This document shows positions 10,675 through 22,092 of a DNA stretch of 64,000 bases, piece after piece. The notes below the pieces were generated by a model. The model was not told the origin of the DNA. It worked only from the letters and a program-made list of their open reading frames with translations, and did no database searches. This DNA is from Agrocybe praecox (lineage: Eukaryota > Basidiomycota > Agaricomycetes > Agaricales > Agrocybaceae). Both the position numbers and the translations under genes were made by a program. The DNA is taken from contig OZ024843.1 in the NCBI GenBank assembly GCA_964017145.1, positions 3,614,443-3,678,442 of the forward strand. The letters run 5' to 3'. Every line of letters begins with the position of its first letter. The stretch's first letter is position 1.

Positions 10675-12053
10675 TCAATCCACATTCAGCCCCAGCTGAG
10701 AATCCCGGCCAACGAAACCCCCCAGGACCAACCTCCTCCCCTCCCCTACACACTTCTCCAAAAGCCTATTAAATTCCACAGCGTGCTGTGCCTGGATCGC
10801 ATGCCCGGTGCCTCGCCAACGCACGAGCTCGATCCTCTTCTTATCTTGGGGCTCCTTCCCTGGTTCGCTCAACTCAGGCGGTGTCCTCGTCCCAGAACCA
10901 ACGCCTATCATCCCCTCCCAGATCCTCACACTCCCACTCGGTCGCACCAGATGATCCTCATCCCCCGTAAGCACGACCACCTTGGGTACGTTCGCCGCAA
11001 TACCCTCCAATCGCTCCTTTGAGACGTGGTGCGTGAGCCCAGCTGCCATCTGTGAGATATGACCCATGAAGCGCTGTGGTGTGGTTAGAGAGAAACGACG
11101 CTGGAAGGCGGCGATTTGGGTTTCGCGGTTTGTGAGGTGTTTGGGAGAGGAGGAGGAGGGCTGGTCTAGCCATGGAACGGGGAAGAGCATCTCCATTACG
11201 AGCGGGGCTTTTTCTTCTGCTTTGGGGGTGACCATGAGTTTGGCGAGGGTTGTTACGCCCTTGAGCTGTGTAATGAGGTGAGGAATGTGTTGATGAATTG
11301 AATGAGAAAGAGAGTACGGACCGGAGGCAAGTTCTCCCAGAACCGACCGCCGCCGGGTGTGGTCACAGCGAGGAAGAGCGATGAGATACACGTCGGGATC
11401 CTACATGCCAGTTCTGATACAGCCCTCGTTTCCTATCTACTTCCCACAACAATCAATAGCATAGCACTCACCTTGTGCGATCATCCCACCCATACTGATG
11501 CCCACGACATTCAACTCCCGCTCGCCCTTCCATCCCAGATAATCAAGCAAACAAATCACGTCCTCCGCCATCCCCGAGGTCCTGCACGGACCGGTTTACT
11601 CTTTGCCAGAATTTCAAATAATCATACGACGTACGTATATGGTCCTCTTGGATATCCCGAGTACCCAACTCCGCGGTTATCGAATACGAGGCAGGTGTAT
11701 TCCTCCTCTTCCTCCTTCTGCACGCCCTCCACATCTGCTGGACAGAACCGCTCCACCTGCGCCCCCCACCCCCAACAACTCGAGTTCAACCCCATAATAA
11801 ACACCACTTTCCTTAAACGCGCCACTTCCCGCTCGCGTGCGGCAGGGTCAGAGATGCGAGCAATGCGCGCCGGAACGTGTTGTTCGTAGTATAGCGAGTG
11901 ACTCTCGAGGGCGTCTTCTATGGCAGCGTTTGGAATGGTGGGTTTTTGGATGGCAGTGACGGGGCAGAGACCGCGTCGGAGCCGCGTTAGGGAGGAGAAT
12001 GCGCTGGAGATAGAGGATACGGCGGGGTCGTCGATGTCGTTGATTTGTGGCAT
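10675..12053 (-). CDS. Alpha/beta hydrolase-fold protein
   Basis: Four exons: 12053-11635, 11581-11472, 11413-11322 and 11265-10675, totalling 1212 nt (403 aa). The fold is recognised from VVFIMGLNSSCWGWG (strand plus oxyanion-hole region), FDNRGVGYSGYPRGPYT, the nucleophile elbow GISMGG (Ser near residue 170), LAVTTPGGG and a late histidine in WRGTGHAIQAQH. An acidic residue in VVVLTGDEDHLV is the likely third member of the triad. Such proteins hydrolyse esters, epoxides or lactones; the substrate cannot be inferred. The donor of intron 3 (GTCCGT) is unusual but gives ENLPPLKGVTTLA in frame. No signal peptide is seen, so it is probably intracellular. Neighbours do not suggest a pathway. Confidence 0.88.
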
Positions 12054-15000
12054 TGTCTAAGTTGTGTGTTCTAGGTTCTGTATTTGGTGTTCTATCAGTT
12101 AACGATGAAGGAGGGGGAGGAGATGGGCATGTATGTCGTCGTCATCGTCGGCGGCATTTAGGACCCGGGTCCCGACCAAACGTACACGTGCCGCATATTC
12201 TGCTACACGTGACTCGCGTTCGAACCGACTCCATTGTCCGACTCTGGTCTCTCTTTTGTCTCTCTTCTCAACACTCCGATCCTACATCTCACAACCACAA
12301 CCACTCCGACTCACAACGAGCTGCTCCCTCTGGAATATAAATTTCAATGTACGCCATGTGAATCGGAAATCGCATCCATCCCCTGCCCACCACACGCCGC
12401 CGGTTCGCGTTGGGTTTGCGCACTGACGACATATCACTTCTTGAGTTCAACACTATCTATGGTCATGGTGCGCAATGTTGAATCTTGCAGTCTCGGACAG
12501 CCAAAAATTCCACTCCGATCCTAGTACACATACATACGTTGTACAGAGCCATCCAGAACATAGATTCCAAATCGAAATCCGAAATCCCCACCGGCTCGTG
12601 TTGGGCTCGCGCACTGATCTCACTGTCAGTCATCACAGCACAGCACGCCACAGCACGCCATACTGCACCGTTCCATGCGTTCAACACCATGGCGCACTGC
12701 CATATACGAATATAGCGAGTCGCATCCAGATTCTGGCAGCTGAGCGCACGGGCTCCTGGGCTCCTGGTGTCCTGGTCCTGCGCGATTGCGGGTACGGGTA
12801 CGCTCTACGCGGGTGTCGATTGCGGTGAGATAATATGAATGTGTGCAGTGTGACGTGTCCAAGGGTTGCCGTTGCCGTCCTCGTACGCGCGTCTGTACTT
12901 ATGAATGAAGACCGTCGTGCCTACAGAGACGGGGATCATCTTACTCAAGGGGACGAAGACCGTTGAAGTGGAATTAATGCGGTCGAGTCCCCAGGGTGAG
13001 TGAGGATCAATGGTGTTGGTGTTGGATCTGGGACTGGGCTGGGTAAGGGTACGGGATCGGGATTGGTTCTGAGAAGGGGACGGGGTACGGGGATGGGGAC
13101 ACTCAGCGTCTGGCTCGCTCGCTCACTCACTCACCAGAGAAAGAAGAGGAGGGGGACTCCGACGACTCTGACTCTGACTCTGCGAAAGGTAAGTGAGCGT
13201 AAGCGTAAGTGTAAGGCCAACGACAAGCCTAAGTAACTTGGATTTGTAATTGATGATGTGGATGGATGGATGGACGGGGAGGATGGAAGGGGGACTCAGT
13301 GAGGAGGATGAGTGATGTCGAAGGAAGCAGATGCTGAACTTGTTAAAAGTCTGATCGACTAACCTACCATCGACTGTCTGAGTGACTCACTGGCTTACCG
13401 ACTCGCCGACTCATCGGTACGGCCCAGCGATATGTTTGCCGACGCGTTCGACTAGGTCATGACTAAGGAAGGCTGTGGTCGTACAGATGCATCGTGATAA
13501 CGCCCCAGAGGCTCCGGTGCTCGCTCGCTCGCTCGTCGCATGTGGCATTACGATACCCATTGATCGATAATTATGCTTATGCTCATGCTCATGCTTGATA
13601 TTACTCCATACCTAAGCAGTTTCAGCGAATTCGTTTGTACATGTTTTCCCTCGCCTATTCTCCTTTTTTTTTTGTAACTCTCTGGCCTTTCTATCGACTT
13701 CTATGTCGCTATTTCGGTATGTCGTAATCTATTTGCTCCTCTATTTGATCCTTTGCCGTTTTTCCTTTCCCAACACTAATGGTGTCTCTCCTAATACCTT
13801 TAATTCTTTTTCTCTTTAACCTGTGTACGATCCTCGAGAGCCTTTTCATGTATTCCGTTTTCGTTCTTGAGAGGCCAAGACATTTATGTTTTTTAATAGG
13901 ACGCCCTTTATGTCATGACGCCTCTCTCTTTTTTCCCTCCCATTCCTACACCCTTATACTTTTATAATGTCTTTTACCGTACAGGGTTTGTTCACGGTCG
14001 CCGGTTTTGGCCATGACCCACCATGACCACCCAACGACTGTCGAAATCAATGTTGCTTGTAAATGCTTCTCCTACCTGACCTTAACATTATCTCAAAATT
14101 ATTACCTTACAACCTTCACATCTGTAGTCCCACTGCTTCTGCCTCGATGAATCGTGCACATACTCTAGCTATTTATCTCTTATATAGTCATATTTTCTTT
14201 TGGTATTTTCTATCGAATTTCGCAGTCCCAATCGTAGGTGAGCACTCCTACCTACCTATCTTCGACTCGATTTCGTATTTCTTTAACATTTATCACATGC
14301 TCTGATCTCCCATTTTTTCCATCCCATCTTGCCTCAGCTCAACGTTCTGTTCGGAACGCCATTCGCTTGCCATGCCGAATTGCCGAAATGATGAGTTTTG
14401 AATCAACGAAAGCTTGGTCCTTGGACGTACATGGCATGACGTATTAATATTCTATTGATTTCTTCCGTTCAACGTCAAGCTGAACGCTTTGCGCAGTATC
14501 TCGATGTATTCAAGAATCAACATATTCAATGGAAACGTTTAAATTAGGCATTCGGCCCAACACCCGATGCTTAAAATACTCGACACCGTCAACTGTTACC
14601 CGTGTCAACCATGTCAACAGGAGACGAATGATACATCACACCACGAGGACCGAAAGGAGAGTTAGCGATGATTTTCCAAGCCGGCAGCCCAGGCCAGCGC
14701 TTTGTATAGTACTGCCGCGGAGAATAAATTAATCAATTAGATGCCAGTGTCAGTGTTAGCATTAAACGAGGTTTGATTGCATGACAATATTGTGCCAAAC
14801 AAATATCTCGATGATGAATCATCACGCACTGTGTGTTTGCTCCCCAAGCGCGCAGCATGTCCTCTTTTCTTCAGGATTATGGATGGGTCGTGCGTAGATG
14901 AAATATTCTGGACAATGCCTCCAGTGATTACCACCTCAGGTTCATGGAACTTAAGTTACGATCGGGTATTGGACGTTGGACGTTAAGCGCTAAGCTTTTA

Positions 15001-15480
15001 AGGTTGAAACGTTGGATTCAGGTCATAGAGTGAGAAATGGGCAAACGGCCAACAGACAGTGAGAATCGATCAGCAGCTTCCTATAATAAGATTCCGAGGC
15101 ACTTCCGGCCCAGTCTATTTCTGGCCCAGCTTACCCCAGCGTCTAGCCTAGGCCTAGGCCGGCACATTACTAATCTCACACCCTGAGAGGGTAATCATAT
15201 CGTGAAAGATCTGCCATCCTTTTCTGGCACCAAGAGGAGGGGACCCAATGAACTACCTCTGAAGTACAGTTGAAAACAGTCGCAAGTAACAAATTTCGTG
15301 GACCCGTTATCATAGGAGCTATATTTTTAAATAGTATCTAAAAATGTGTGTAATATGAAGAATGCAGGAGCGAAATTTTAGATTACTGGAAAAATTCGGG
15401 CTTCAAATATTTGCCAACCCAAAAATAATTTACTAAAATCTCGGTTCGCATGCCTTTAATAGACTGAGTTTGTGACCAAC
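12054..15480. other. Long non-coding stretch with simple-sequence regions
   Basis: About 3.4 kb with no recognisable gene. It holds a G-rich tract (about 13006-13110), short CT-rich and TTATGCTCATGCTCATGC microrepeats (about 13570), a pyrimidine-rich segment (about 13650-14000) and otherwise short frames without domain similarity. The part next to 12054 is the promoter side of the hydrolase gene. It could contain long UTRs or non-coding transcripts, but the sequence alone does not show them. Confidence 0.35.
13006..13110 (+). repeat. G-tract-rich segment with G-quadruplex potential
   Basis: The plus strand carries about ten runs of three or more G separated by 1-7 nt (GGGACTGGGCTGGG, then GGGTACGGG, GGGGACGGGG and GGGGATGGGG). 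This is low-complexity sequence and reads as Gly-rich peptide in one frame, but it has no domain support as a gene. Confidence 0.5.
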
Positions 15481-15790
15481 AAAACTGGAATGTTTTATCG
15501 AGTTGTTTTCTCAAGCTGCCAAGGACGCCGTTAAACTTTACCTTGACTCCGAGGCGTATCCAACTGATGTCATACGGCACTTTATCAATCGGACCTGGAG
15601 ATTATTGGATGTATACCGCAAAGGAATAACTGGGGAAGCTGCAGTATGGACTGTTAAACAGCAAGAACAGCATATATTGGCATGAAAGACCGCGCTCGCC
15701 ATCCTTTGAAAGTTGAGGTGATCTAAGCGAGCGCGTCGACATTGCCGAGCTAAATTAGGTGCGGGCAATAGGGTCAATAAATTTGGCCAC
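15481..15790 (+). pseudogene. Possible relic of a transposon-associated coding fragment
   Basis: An open stretch (about 15503-15685) reads AKDAVKLYLDSEAYP, then VIRHFINRTWRLLDVYRKG and TGEAAVWTVKQQ. It is alpha-helical and protein-like, and similar in style to the repetitive YRxGLTGxxAxWAxxxxxxH proteins found with mobile elements in mushrooms. That resemblance is from memory and weak. Stops follow at once and the flanks are AT-rich. Confidence 0.3.
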
Positions 15791-16340
15791 GCTATTTTGT
15801 CGTGGGAATGTTATGAAAATATCATTTTTGAACTCTATTCATCCGTCCGAGTTCATATCTTTCATCAGATTCTTCTTAGAATAAAAAATTGCAGATTTAT
15901 AAAATTTGTCGCTTTCGGCTGTCCTCAACTGTATTTTTTCTGGCTGAGGCAATATATGTACAAGGCTAATATACCAGATATTAATTTTTTAGAGCTTAGG
16001 TAAAAACCTCTCTATAGTTCACGTCACTTAAGTCACCCCCCCCCGCCTATATATAAGTAGTAGATATCAAAAGTGATTGACAGATGTGCTACCAGTTCGC
16101 TGGGTGGTGTTCTATTATTTGTACATCATTTATTTTTGTTAATGTTATGTTCAAAATGGTATCTAGAAGTTAAGCGCTCCATACATACAAGCTCCACTGC
16201 CGTACGAACCGCGGGACTTGGGTAACATGAAACAGTTGTGTCATCAGAACATATAAGCGATTACAGGGTTCCCTTTCTTCGACCAACGTCCCTGTCAGAC
16301 AGTGAAGGACCCGAGATCCACTCTAGCCAACAGCTGCTGA
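15791..16340. other. Upstream region of membrane-protein copy 1
   Basis: AT-rich sequence. The last about 170 bp (from about 16170) resembles the region upstream of copy 2 (about 20231-20439), including GCGCTCCATAC/GCGCTCCATGC and CCCGAGATCCACTC just before the start codon. The duplication therefore included the promoter. Confidence 0.5.
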
Positions 16341-16897
16341 ATGTCTTCTCAAGTCCCTCGATGGGTTGTCGTCGACGACACCGACCCAACTATCGACTAT
16401 ATCGGTCCCTGGTTTCAAGATACTGGTAGTCAAGATACTGTTGGAAATTTTGGTCCGGCTTATCTCAGTAGTTTGCACGGTACGAACCAGTCAGCAAGCT
16501 TATCTTTTTCCTTCAATGGTAAGTTCCAGATAAATACGTTTATGATAACTATTTCGCTATACATTTTTTCTTGATTAAGGCTCCCAGATTCAAATGTTTG
16601 GTACAAACAATGTCGCGAATAAATCCGGAGTTCTCGATCCTGGTTGGGAATGCTTCGTGGACAAGATCAGAACAGGAGCCACCGCGCCTGTGGTACAACC
16701 AGAAAATCACTGGATACTCTGCGAGCAGAATCAGCTAGAGGACGGTCCCCACACCATAACACTAAACGCTACGGTATCTTTGCAGACATTCTGGTTCGAT
16801 CAAATCCAGTACGTACCCTCTCCATCAGTCTCTCTCGACCAGAAAGCAATTTACATCGACAACACCGACCCAGCTCTTCGCGATGCATTTGGTGCAG
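16341..16897 (+). CDS. Single-pass membrane protein, copy 1 (truncated by assembly gap)
   Basis: Exon 1 is 16341-16518 and exon 2 starts at 16580 and runs into 200 Ns at 16898. The 61-nt intron sits exactly where the copy 2 intron is. The visible ectodomain (VDDTDPTIDYIGPWFQDTG..., then FGTNNVAN) matches copy 2 (20440-22017) almost residue for residue, with only scattered substitutions. The sequence after the gap (from 17098) does not match the rest of copy 2, so either the gap hides more than 200 bp or copy 1 is truncated. No signal peptide is visible at the start. Function is unknown. Confidence 0.75.
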
Positions 16898-17097
16898 NNN
16901 NNNNNNNNNNNNNNNNNNNNNNNNNNNNNNNNNNNNNNNNNNNNNNNNNNNNNNNNNNNNNNNNNNNNNNNNNNNNNNNNNNNNNNNNNNNNNNNNNNNN
17001 NNNNNNNNNNNNNNNNNNNNNNNNNNNNNNNNNNNNNNNNNNNNNNNNNNNNNNNNNNNNNNNNNNNNNNNNNNNNNNNNNNNNNNNNNNNNNNNNN
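16898..17097. other. Assembly gap (200 N)
   Basis: Exactly 200 undetermined bases, probably a placeholder. It interrupts exon 2 of membrane-protein copy 1; a near-identical duplicate 4 kb away is a likely cause of the assembly failure. Confidence 0.99.
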
Positions 17098-17293
17098 GGG
17101 ATTTTTTCCGTGTTCTTACTACTATGCTTCGTCGTGCGTTTTACGTTGGGGCGTAATCGCAGGTTCTAACATCGGAAAGTAACCATTTGGGCTGAAATGT
17201 ACACCGAGGTGATCTCGCAAAAGAATTTCTTTTTTTTATTTCAAAAAAACTTGAGTTAAATACCTTGTGTTTGCGTAGTCACAAACACATATA

Positions 17294-17790
17294 CTGTCGA
17301 CGCTCGAATTCGAGCAACAGTCTGTGACAACGTGACCGGAGCAACAGGGTTCTTGACGAGCAACAGCAGGGGCCCCGGACCGTGACACGGAGCAACATAC
17401 CCTCAGGTTGTTGTTCATATTTACTTAATAAACCAGTTATGTATGGCTAAACATGTGGATAGTTGAGAAATTTATTTGAGAACACCTGAAAAACGTCTTT
17501 TAACGACCAAAAACCCCAAATTTAGAAGCAGAAATTCTATTTTGAACGGATATTATACGGAGGTCCCGTATGTGGCTGTGTCTTGAAGTTGGATCAGAGT
17601 ATTATATGCTTCTTGTGTGTGTATATACATGATTTACCCCATGAATGCCCCAAAAACCAAAGATTTACGTGCGTGACAGACTTAGTCGATCCCGAGCAAC
17701 AAGTCTTATTTGTGACGTGACATTTTGGCCCCGGAGCGAAGCAACAGCAAAACGTGACGTGACGTGTTGCTCTAATTCGAGCGTCGACAG
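17294..17790. mobile_element. MITE with 26-bp inverted repeats and TA target duplication
   Basis: The ends are CTGTCGACGCTCGAATT(C/A)GAGCAACA, 25 of 26 positions complementary. TA flanks each end (17292-17293 and 17791-17792), the signature of Tc1/mariner-type integration. The interior repeats GAGCAACA and GTGACGTGAC motifs several times near both ends and has no coding capacity, so it is a non-autonomous element. Confidence 0.85.
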
Positions 17791-17792
17791 TA

Positions 17793-20439
17793 TTTAATCT
17801 TTGTCTGTCGCTCTTTCTGTAGTTTCTCTGTAAATTAGATAAGATGTATGGCAGATTGATTCCGAAGGATTTGTTCTTATTTTGTTAGTAGAATGTGTGA
17901 AGCTAGGATAGCTGATTGGGTAAGAGTGCGAAGCACTTTTCGCCCTCATCCTGAGCTAGCCGACCGTCTGACACAGGTGTCCGAGCACGCTGTGATTGGG
18001 TGGGAGGGCAACTGATTTCTTCCATGGCAGCGCCTTGACCCGACGATTTAAATTTAAATTTAATTTAATTTAATTATATGGGACGGCTGACAAGGGAAAA
18101 GTTGGCAGACCGTAAGTTCAATGACAAGGGTGGTAGCTGTACCTAGCAAGTACAAGGCAGCCGAATGCAGATGTGGTACGCATATGACTGCTGACACTCT
18201 GAGCATACTGAGGCGCTGACATGGAGAAAATCATATCAGGGAGTGGCGGGTAGGGAAAACAAATTTAAACTGTGTGTTCACGGACGCGGCGAACTCGACA
18301 AAACTATTTAGTATCTAATGTGATTGGCAGATGGAAATGCCAACATAATGGTGGTCATTGACTATAACCACGCTAAAAGGACGCGTAAATGTGTTCATTT
18401 TGTCTCGAGCCGTTATAAGGCTAACAGAATTATCTCAATTGATGGTGTATATGATTTAGTGTGTGTCGGTAACCGCTGGCCGTGTACAGACGTGTACCCT
18501 AGAATAAAGCCCCATCATATGCAAAGTTGCAAACATGTGGATAGTGCCGGGAAGGTATAGCCCTCTGGTGGCATGATTGAAAATAACACCGAATTTGGCG
18601 CCACCGCACCAAATCCCAAGAAAATCAAAATAAATCAAAGTTCATTATGACTTTGCGAATATGAGCTGTGTCAGAGATTACCCACATATTCGGAATATGA
18701 TATTCCGAATTTTTCGGGTCTCGGTTTTCAGAGAGCGAGAAGAGAAAAAGGGAGATATGAGGAATGTGAAGAAAAAAAAAACAACTATTAGTATGGGCTA
18801 ATAATTCGGCGGCTGTGGAGGTTTGGGCCGGGACATGCACACACTTAAAGCGCGAAAACGGAAAACATGACATGCCCAAAAGCCTACGCGACGCGACTTA
18901 TGACTTTAAGGAGAAACACATTTGGGCGAGGCCCGCCAAACCTAAACACTTCGGAGGCACAAGGCAAGCAGTCCGAATGTCAAGTGGCTGTAGTCAGACA
19001 CTGGAAAGAAAGGAGAGGGTGGGTGGGAGCAAAAAATGCGCCGCCGAGGGCTCAGAGCAGCGGAAAGGTTCTCAGAGAATGAGGTGGGGAGGGAGAGAGG
19101 AAATAAGTATTAGCAAGAGAAAAATAATTGAAAGTGCATACATTAAGAAGCATTCGTAAAAAAGGACAGCTGTTAAGGGGCGAGGGGAGCGAGGTAAGGC
19201 TGGATATGCCGTCAAACCCGACGCATCTAATCTTATCGTGAATGGTCATAGAGGGGCAAAATAGAGAGAATATACTAGGATAATAACTGAGATTCTCAAT
19301 GTTTCCATAGTTCTGAAGCTGCCCTTAATTTGAGGGCGTATGAGTTAACTTAATATGACTATATCCATTAAGGACATTCATTGTTATCAAGGAAAAGGGA
19401 GCGGTGGGTGGGTGAAAAATTTGAGGTTGCTCTAGCGTTTCTCCTTGGATGCTATTCGCGAAGATCCTCGACCGAGACGTAGCGGGAAAACCGAACGACG
19501 GCAATGAAGCGTTCGGTGAAGATGCCGGACTCATGGAAAGGAAAAGTGCGGGTGGCGGTGACCCAGTCACAGTTTGTGACTGAGGCTGGAAACTTGTGCC
19601 GAAGTGCCGCTCCGCCGAAGACTGCATTCTAGCTCTTCCTTCGCACCTCTTTTTGCGATAGAATATGAGCTTTGTAAATTCTTGTACGCCCGAGTACCGT
19701 AGTCGTGACCAGCCATTTCTGATCCCTTTTCAGAGTCCGCTTGATGTTTGACCGCTTTTTTTGAACACAACAAACACAAAGGATGTACAAATAATAGAAC
19801 ACCGCCCAACGAACTGGTCGCGAGTCTACGAGTACCGCTTCATATTGGCTTCATACGCCCTCAAATCGAAATACAGTGGCCTAGCTTCAGCCTTCGGGAC
19901 CGGTAACTAAGGCACCGATTGTTTGGCTCAGTGGCTGGACCACCAGTTGACCACCAGACCAGACTAGTCCAGACAAATTGAAATAGGCGCACAGATGATA
20001 TGCCGCCGGCCATATGCTACTATTCCCCAAGGGGACTCGGGCGAGCACCACCAGACTTCCGCTATTGGTAAATGTTCGAATGGGCCTCGAAGTAATAGCG
20101 TTAGAGTGTAACTGCAGGAAAACAGTTTACGGAATTGGCTACCATATTTTCATTTTTCTGCCGTGGAATGATTTAACGGTAGACTTAGGCACACTTTGAA
20201 TAAATGTTCAAGAGTAAACCTGGAAATTATGCGCTCCATGCATAGAAGCTCCACTACCTTATGAACCCCGGGCCAGCGGGTAGGCATGTACCTGGGCAAC
20301 ATAAAACAGTGGTGTCATCGGCAGATATAAGTACTTCAGGGGGTATTCATCACATGCTCCCCCTTTCTTGCCCTACGTCGCTCTCATACTACATCAAATA
20401 CTTAAGGACCCGAGATCCACTCCAGCCAGCAGCTGCTGA
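17793..20439. other. Intergenic stretch between the duplicated genes
   Basis: No supported gene. It contains an ATTTAAATTTAAATT tract near 18050, a dispersed repeat copy (19040-19245, listed separately), the word CTGGTCGCGAGTCTAC at about 19812 that also occurs at about 3300, and the promoter of membrane-protein copy 2. Short frames around 18815-19159 and 19325-19809 have no domain or splice support. Confidence 0.35.
19040..19245 (+). repeat. Dispersed repeat, copy A
   Basis: Shares an ordered series of words with 51085-51295 in the same orientation: GGCTCAGAGCAG, GGTTCTCAGAGAATGAG, GGGAGAGAGGA, GACAGCTGTT and the 22-bp tail starting CCCGACGCATCTAATC. Overall similarity is moderate, so it is an old interspersed element of unknown class. 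Confidence 0.6.
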
Positions 20440-22017
20440 ATGTCTTCTCAAGTCCCTCGATGGGTTGTCGTCGACGACACCGACCCAACTATCGACTATA
20501 TCGGTCCCTGGTTTCAAGATACTGGTAGTCAAGATACTGTTGGAAATTTTGGTCCGGCCTATCTCAGTAGTTTGCACGGTACGAACCAGTCAGCGAGCTT
20601 ATCTTTTTCCTTCAATGGTAAGTTCCAGATAAATACGTTTATGATAATTATTCAGCTATACAGTCTGCCTTGCTTAAGGCTCCCAGATTCAAATCTTTGG
20701 CACAAACAATGTCGCCAATAAATCCGGACTTCTAGATCCTGGTTGGGAATGCTTCGTGGACAAGATCAAAACAGGAGCTACCGCGCCTGTGGTACAACCA
20801 GAAAATCACTGGATACTCTGCGAGCAGAATCAGCTAGAAGACGGTCCCCATACCATAACATTAAACGCTACGGTATCTTCGCAGACTTTCTGGTTCGATC
20901 AAATCCAATATGTACCCTCCTCATCGGTCTCTCTCGACCAGAAAGCAATTTACATCGACAATACCGACCCAGCTCTTCGCGATGCATTCGGAGCAGGTTG
21001 GGAAATCTCAGGAAATGTGGCAAACATGACGAATCAGACAAACTCGATATTTACGCTGGATTTTACTGGTGCGTTTGATTTAATTTTAAAACTATGAAGG
21101 AAATCTTAATCCAACATGATTCAGGCGTATCACTTACGTGGTATGGGGTCATACGCCCCGAACTACCAATAACGCCGACGACTGGAAGTTTTGCCATCGA
21201 CGGAGGCGAACCACAGACTTTCCGCCTGAAGGGTCTGACGCAGGGCGAAATCACACAATATAATCAGATTTTTTTCCAAACTCCACAATTCTCCACTGGA
21301 AAGCATGAGATTGTGGTGACATACCTCGGAGACACAACGACGACACCTCTGACACTAGATTATCTTATCGTACAAAACGGCACTGCACCTTCCGTTACGC
21401 CACCAAGCAATTCCACCACGACAGGAAATGATATCGCGTCAGGATCTGATAAACATAGTGCTGGTGCTATTGCAGGAGGCGTGGTAGGAGGTGTGGTGGC
21501 TATATTCCTGATCGTAGCTGCCCTCGGTTTGTTTCTGCGTCGAAGATGCAAAAGAAGGAGCGAAGAAGGGACCAGTGATCAAGGCATTCATCAAGTTATT
21601 GAACCATTTCAATATTCCCCAGTTTCACCGTCTTTGTCCCCAGGCTCGTATCCCTCCAACACCCGACAAGAAGTTGGAAATCAAATCGGAAGCAGCGCAT
21701 ACAGCGTGTATCCCCCTACTATCAGTGAAATGGCGCAGTCAAGCGCAAGCGCGGGCTCCACATCCAACGCACCATCGCGTGCGTTTGTTCCGACATCTCT
21801 CGGGATGAGTTCCAAAGCAAGAAGAGAAGCCGAAGCAGCAGCAGCAGCCACAGCAGCTTCAGCTTCCTCTGCTAGCGCTCGAATAACCTCTCCGACGATG
21901 AGCGAGCCATCCAACACTTCACGAGTTATCTTGCATGAGGATAGCGGTGTGCGACTACCACCTCCGGATGATAACGAAGACGTAATAGAAATACCTCCTC
22001 AATATAGCCAGACTTGA
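20440..22017 (+). CDS. Single-pass membrane protein with large ectodomain, copy 2
   Basis: Three exons: 20440-20617, 20679-21068 and 21125-22017 (1461 nt, 486 aa). Two related beta-rich ectodomain segments (about 1-150 and 150-275; DDTDPTIDYIGPWF and DNTDPALRDAFG begin the two repeats) are followed by a Ser/Thr/Pro-rich stalk. A Gly-rich transmembrane helix follows at about residues 302-330 (starts GAIAGGVVGG), then an RRRCKRR stop-transfer segment and a 150-residue cytoplasmic tail with Ala/Ser runs. This is a common mushroom architecture for putative cell-surface sensors or wall-anchored proteins; the ligand is unknown. There is no N-terminal signal peptide, so the single TM helix may act as signal anchor or the start may lie upstream. 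The 3' end is 75 bp from the convergent P450 gene. Confidence 0.85.
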
Positions 22018-22092
22018 GTGGTTGAATTTTATTTTAATGTCTCCATCTTTAAATAATATAAAACCACTGCAAGGTTTTCGAACAAGCTAGCC

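Noticed and set aside
11302..11889. 195-codon plus-strand frame across the hydrolase gene
   Set aside because: Antisense to exons that carry clear hydrolase motifs; it is only the open reverse frame.
13000..13236. 78-codon Gly/Arg/Lys-rich frame
   Set aside because: Product of the G-rich simple sequence; no conserved motif.
17098..17182. Open frame continuing after the N gap
   Set aside because: The frame is only open because Ns carry no stops; the sequence after the gap does not match the gene's second copy.
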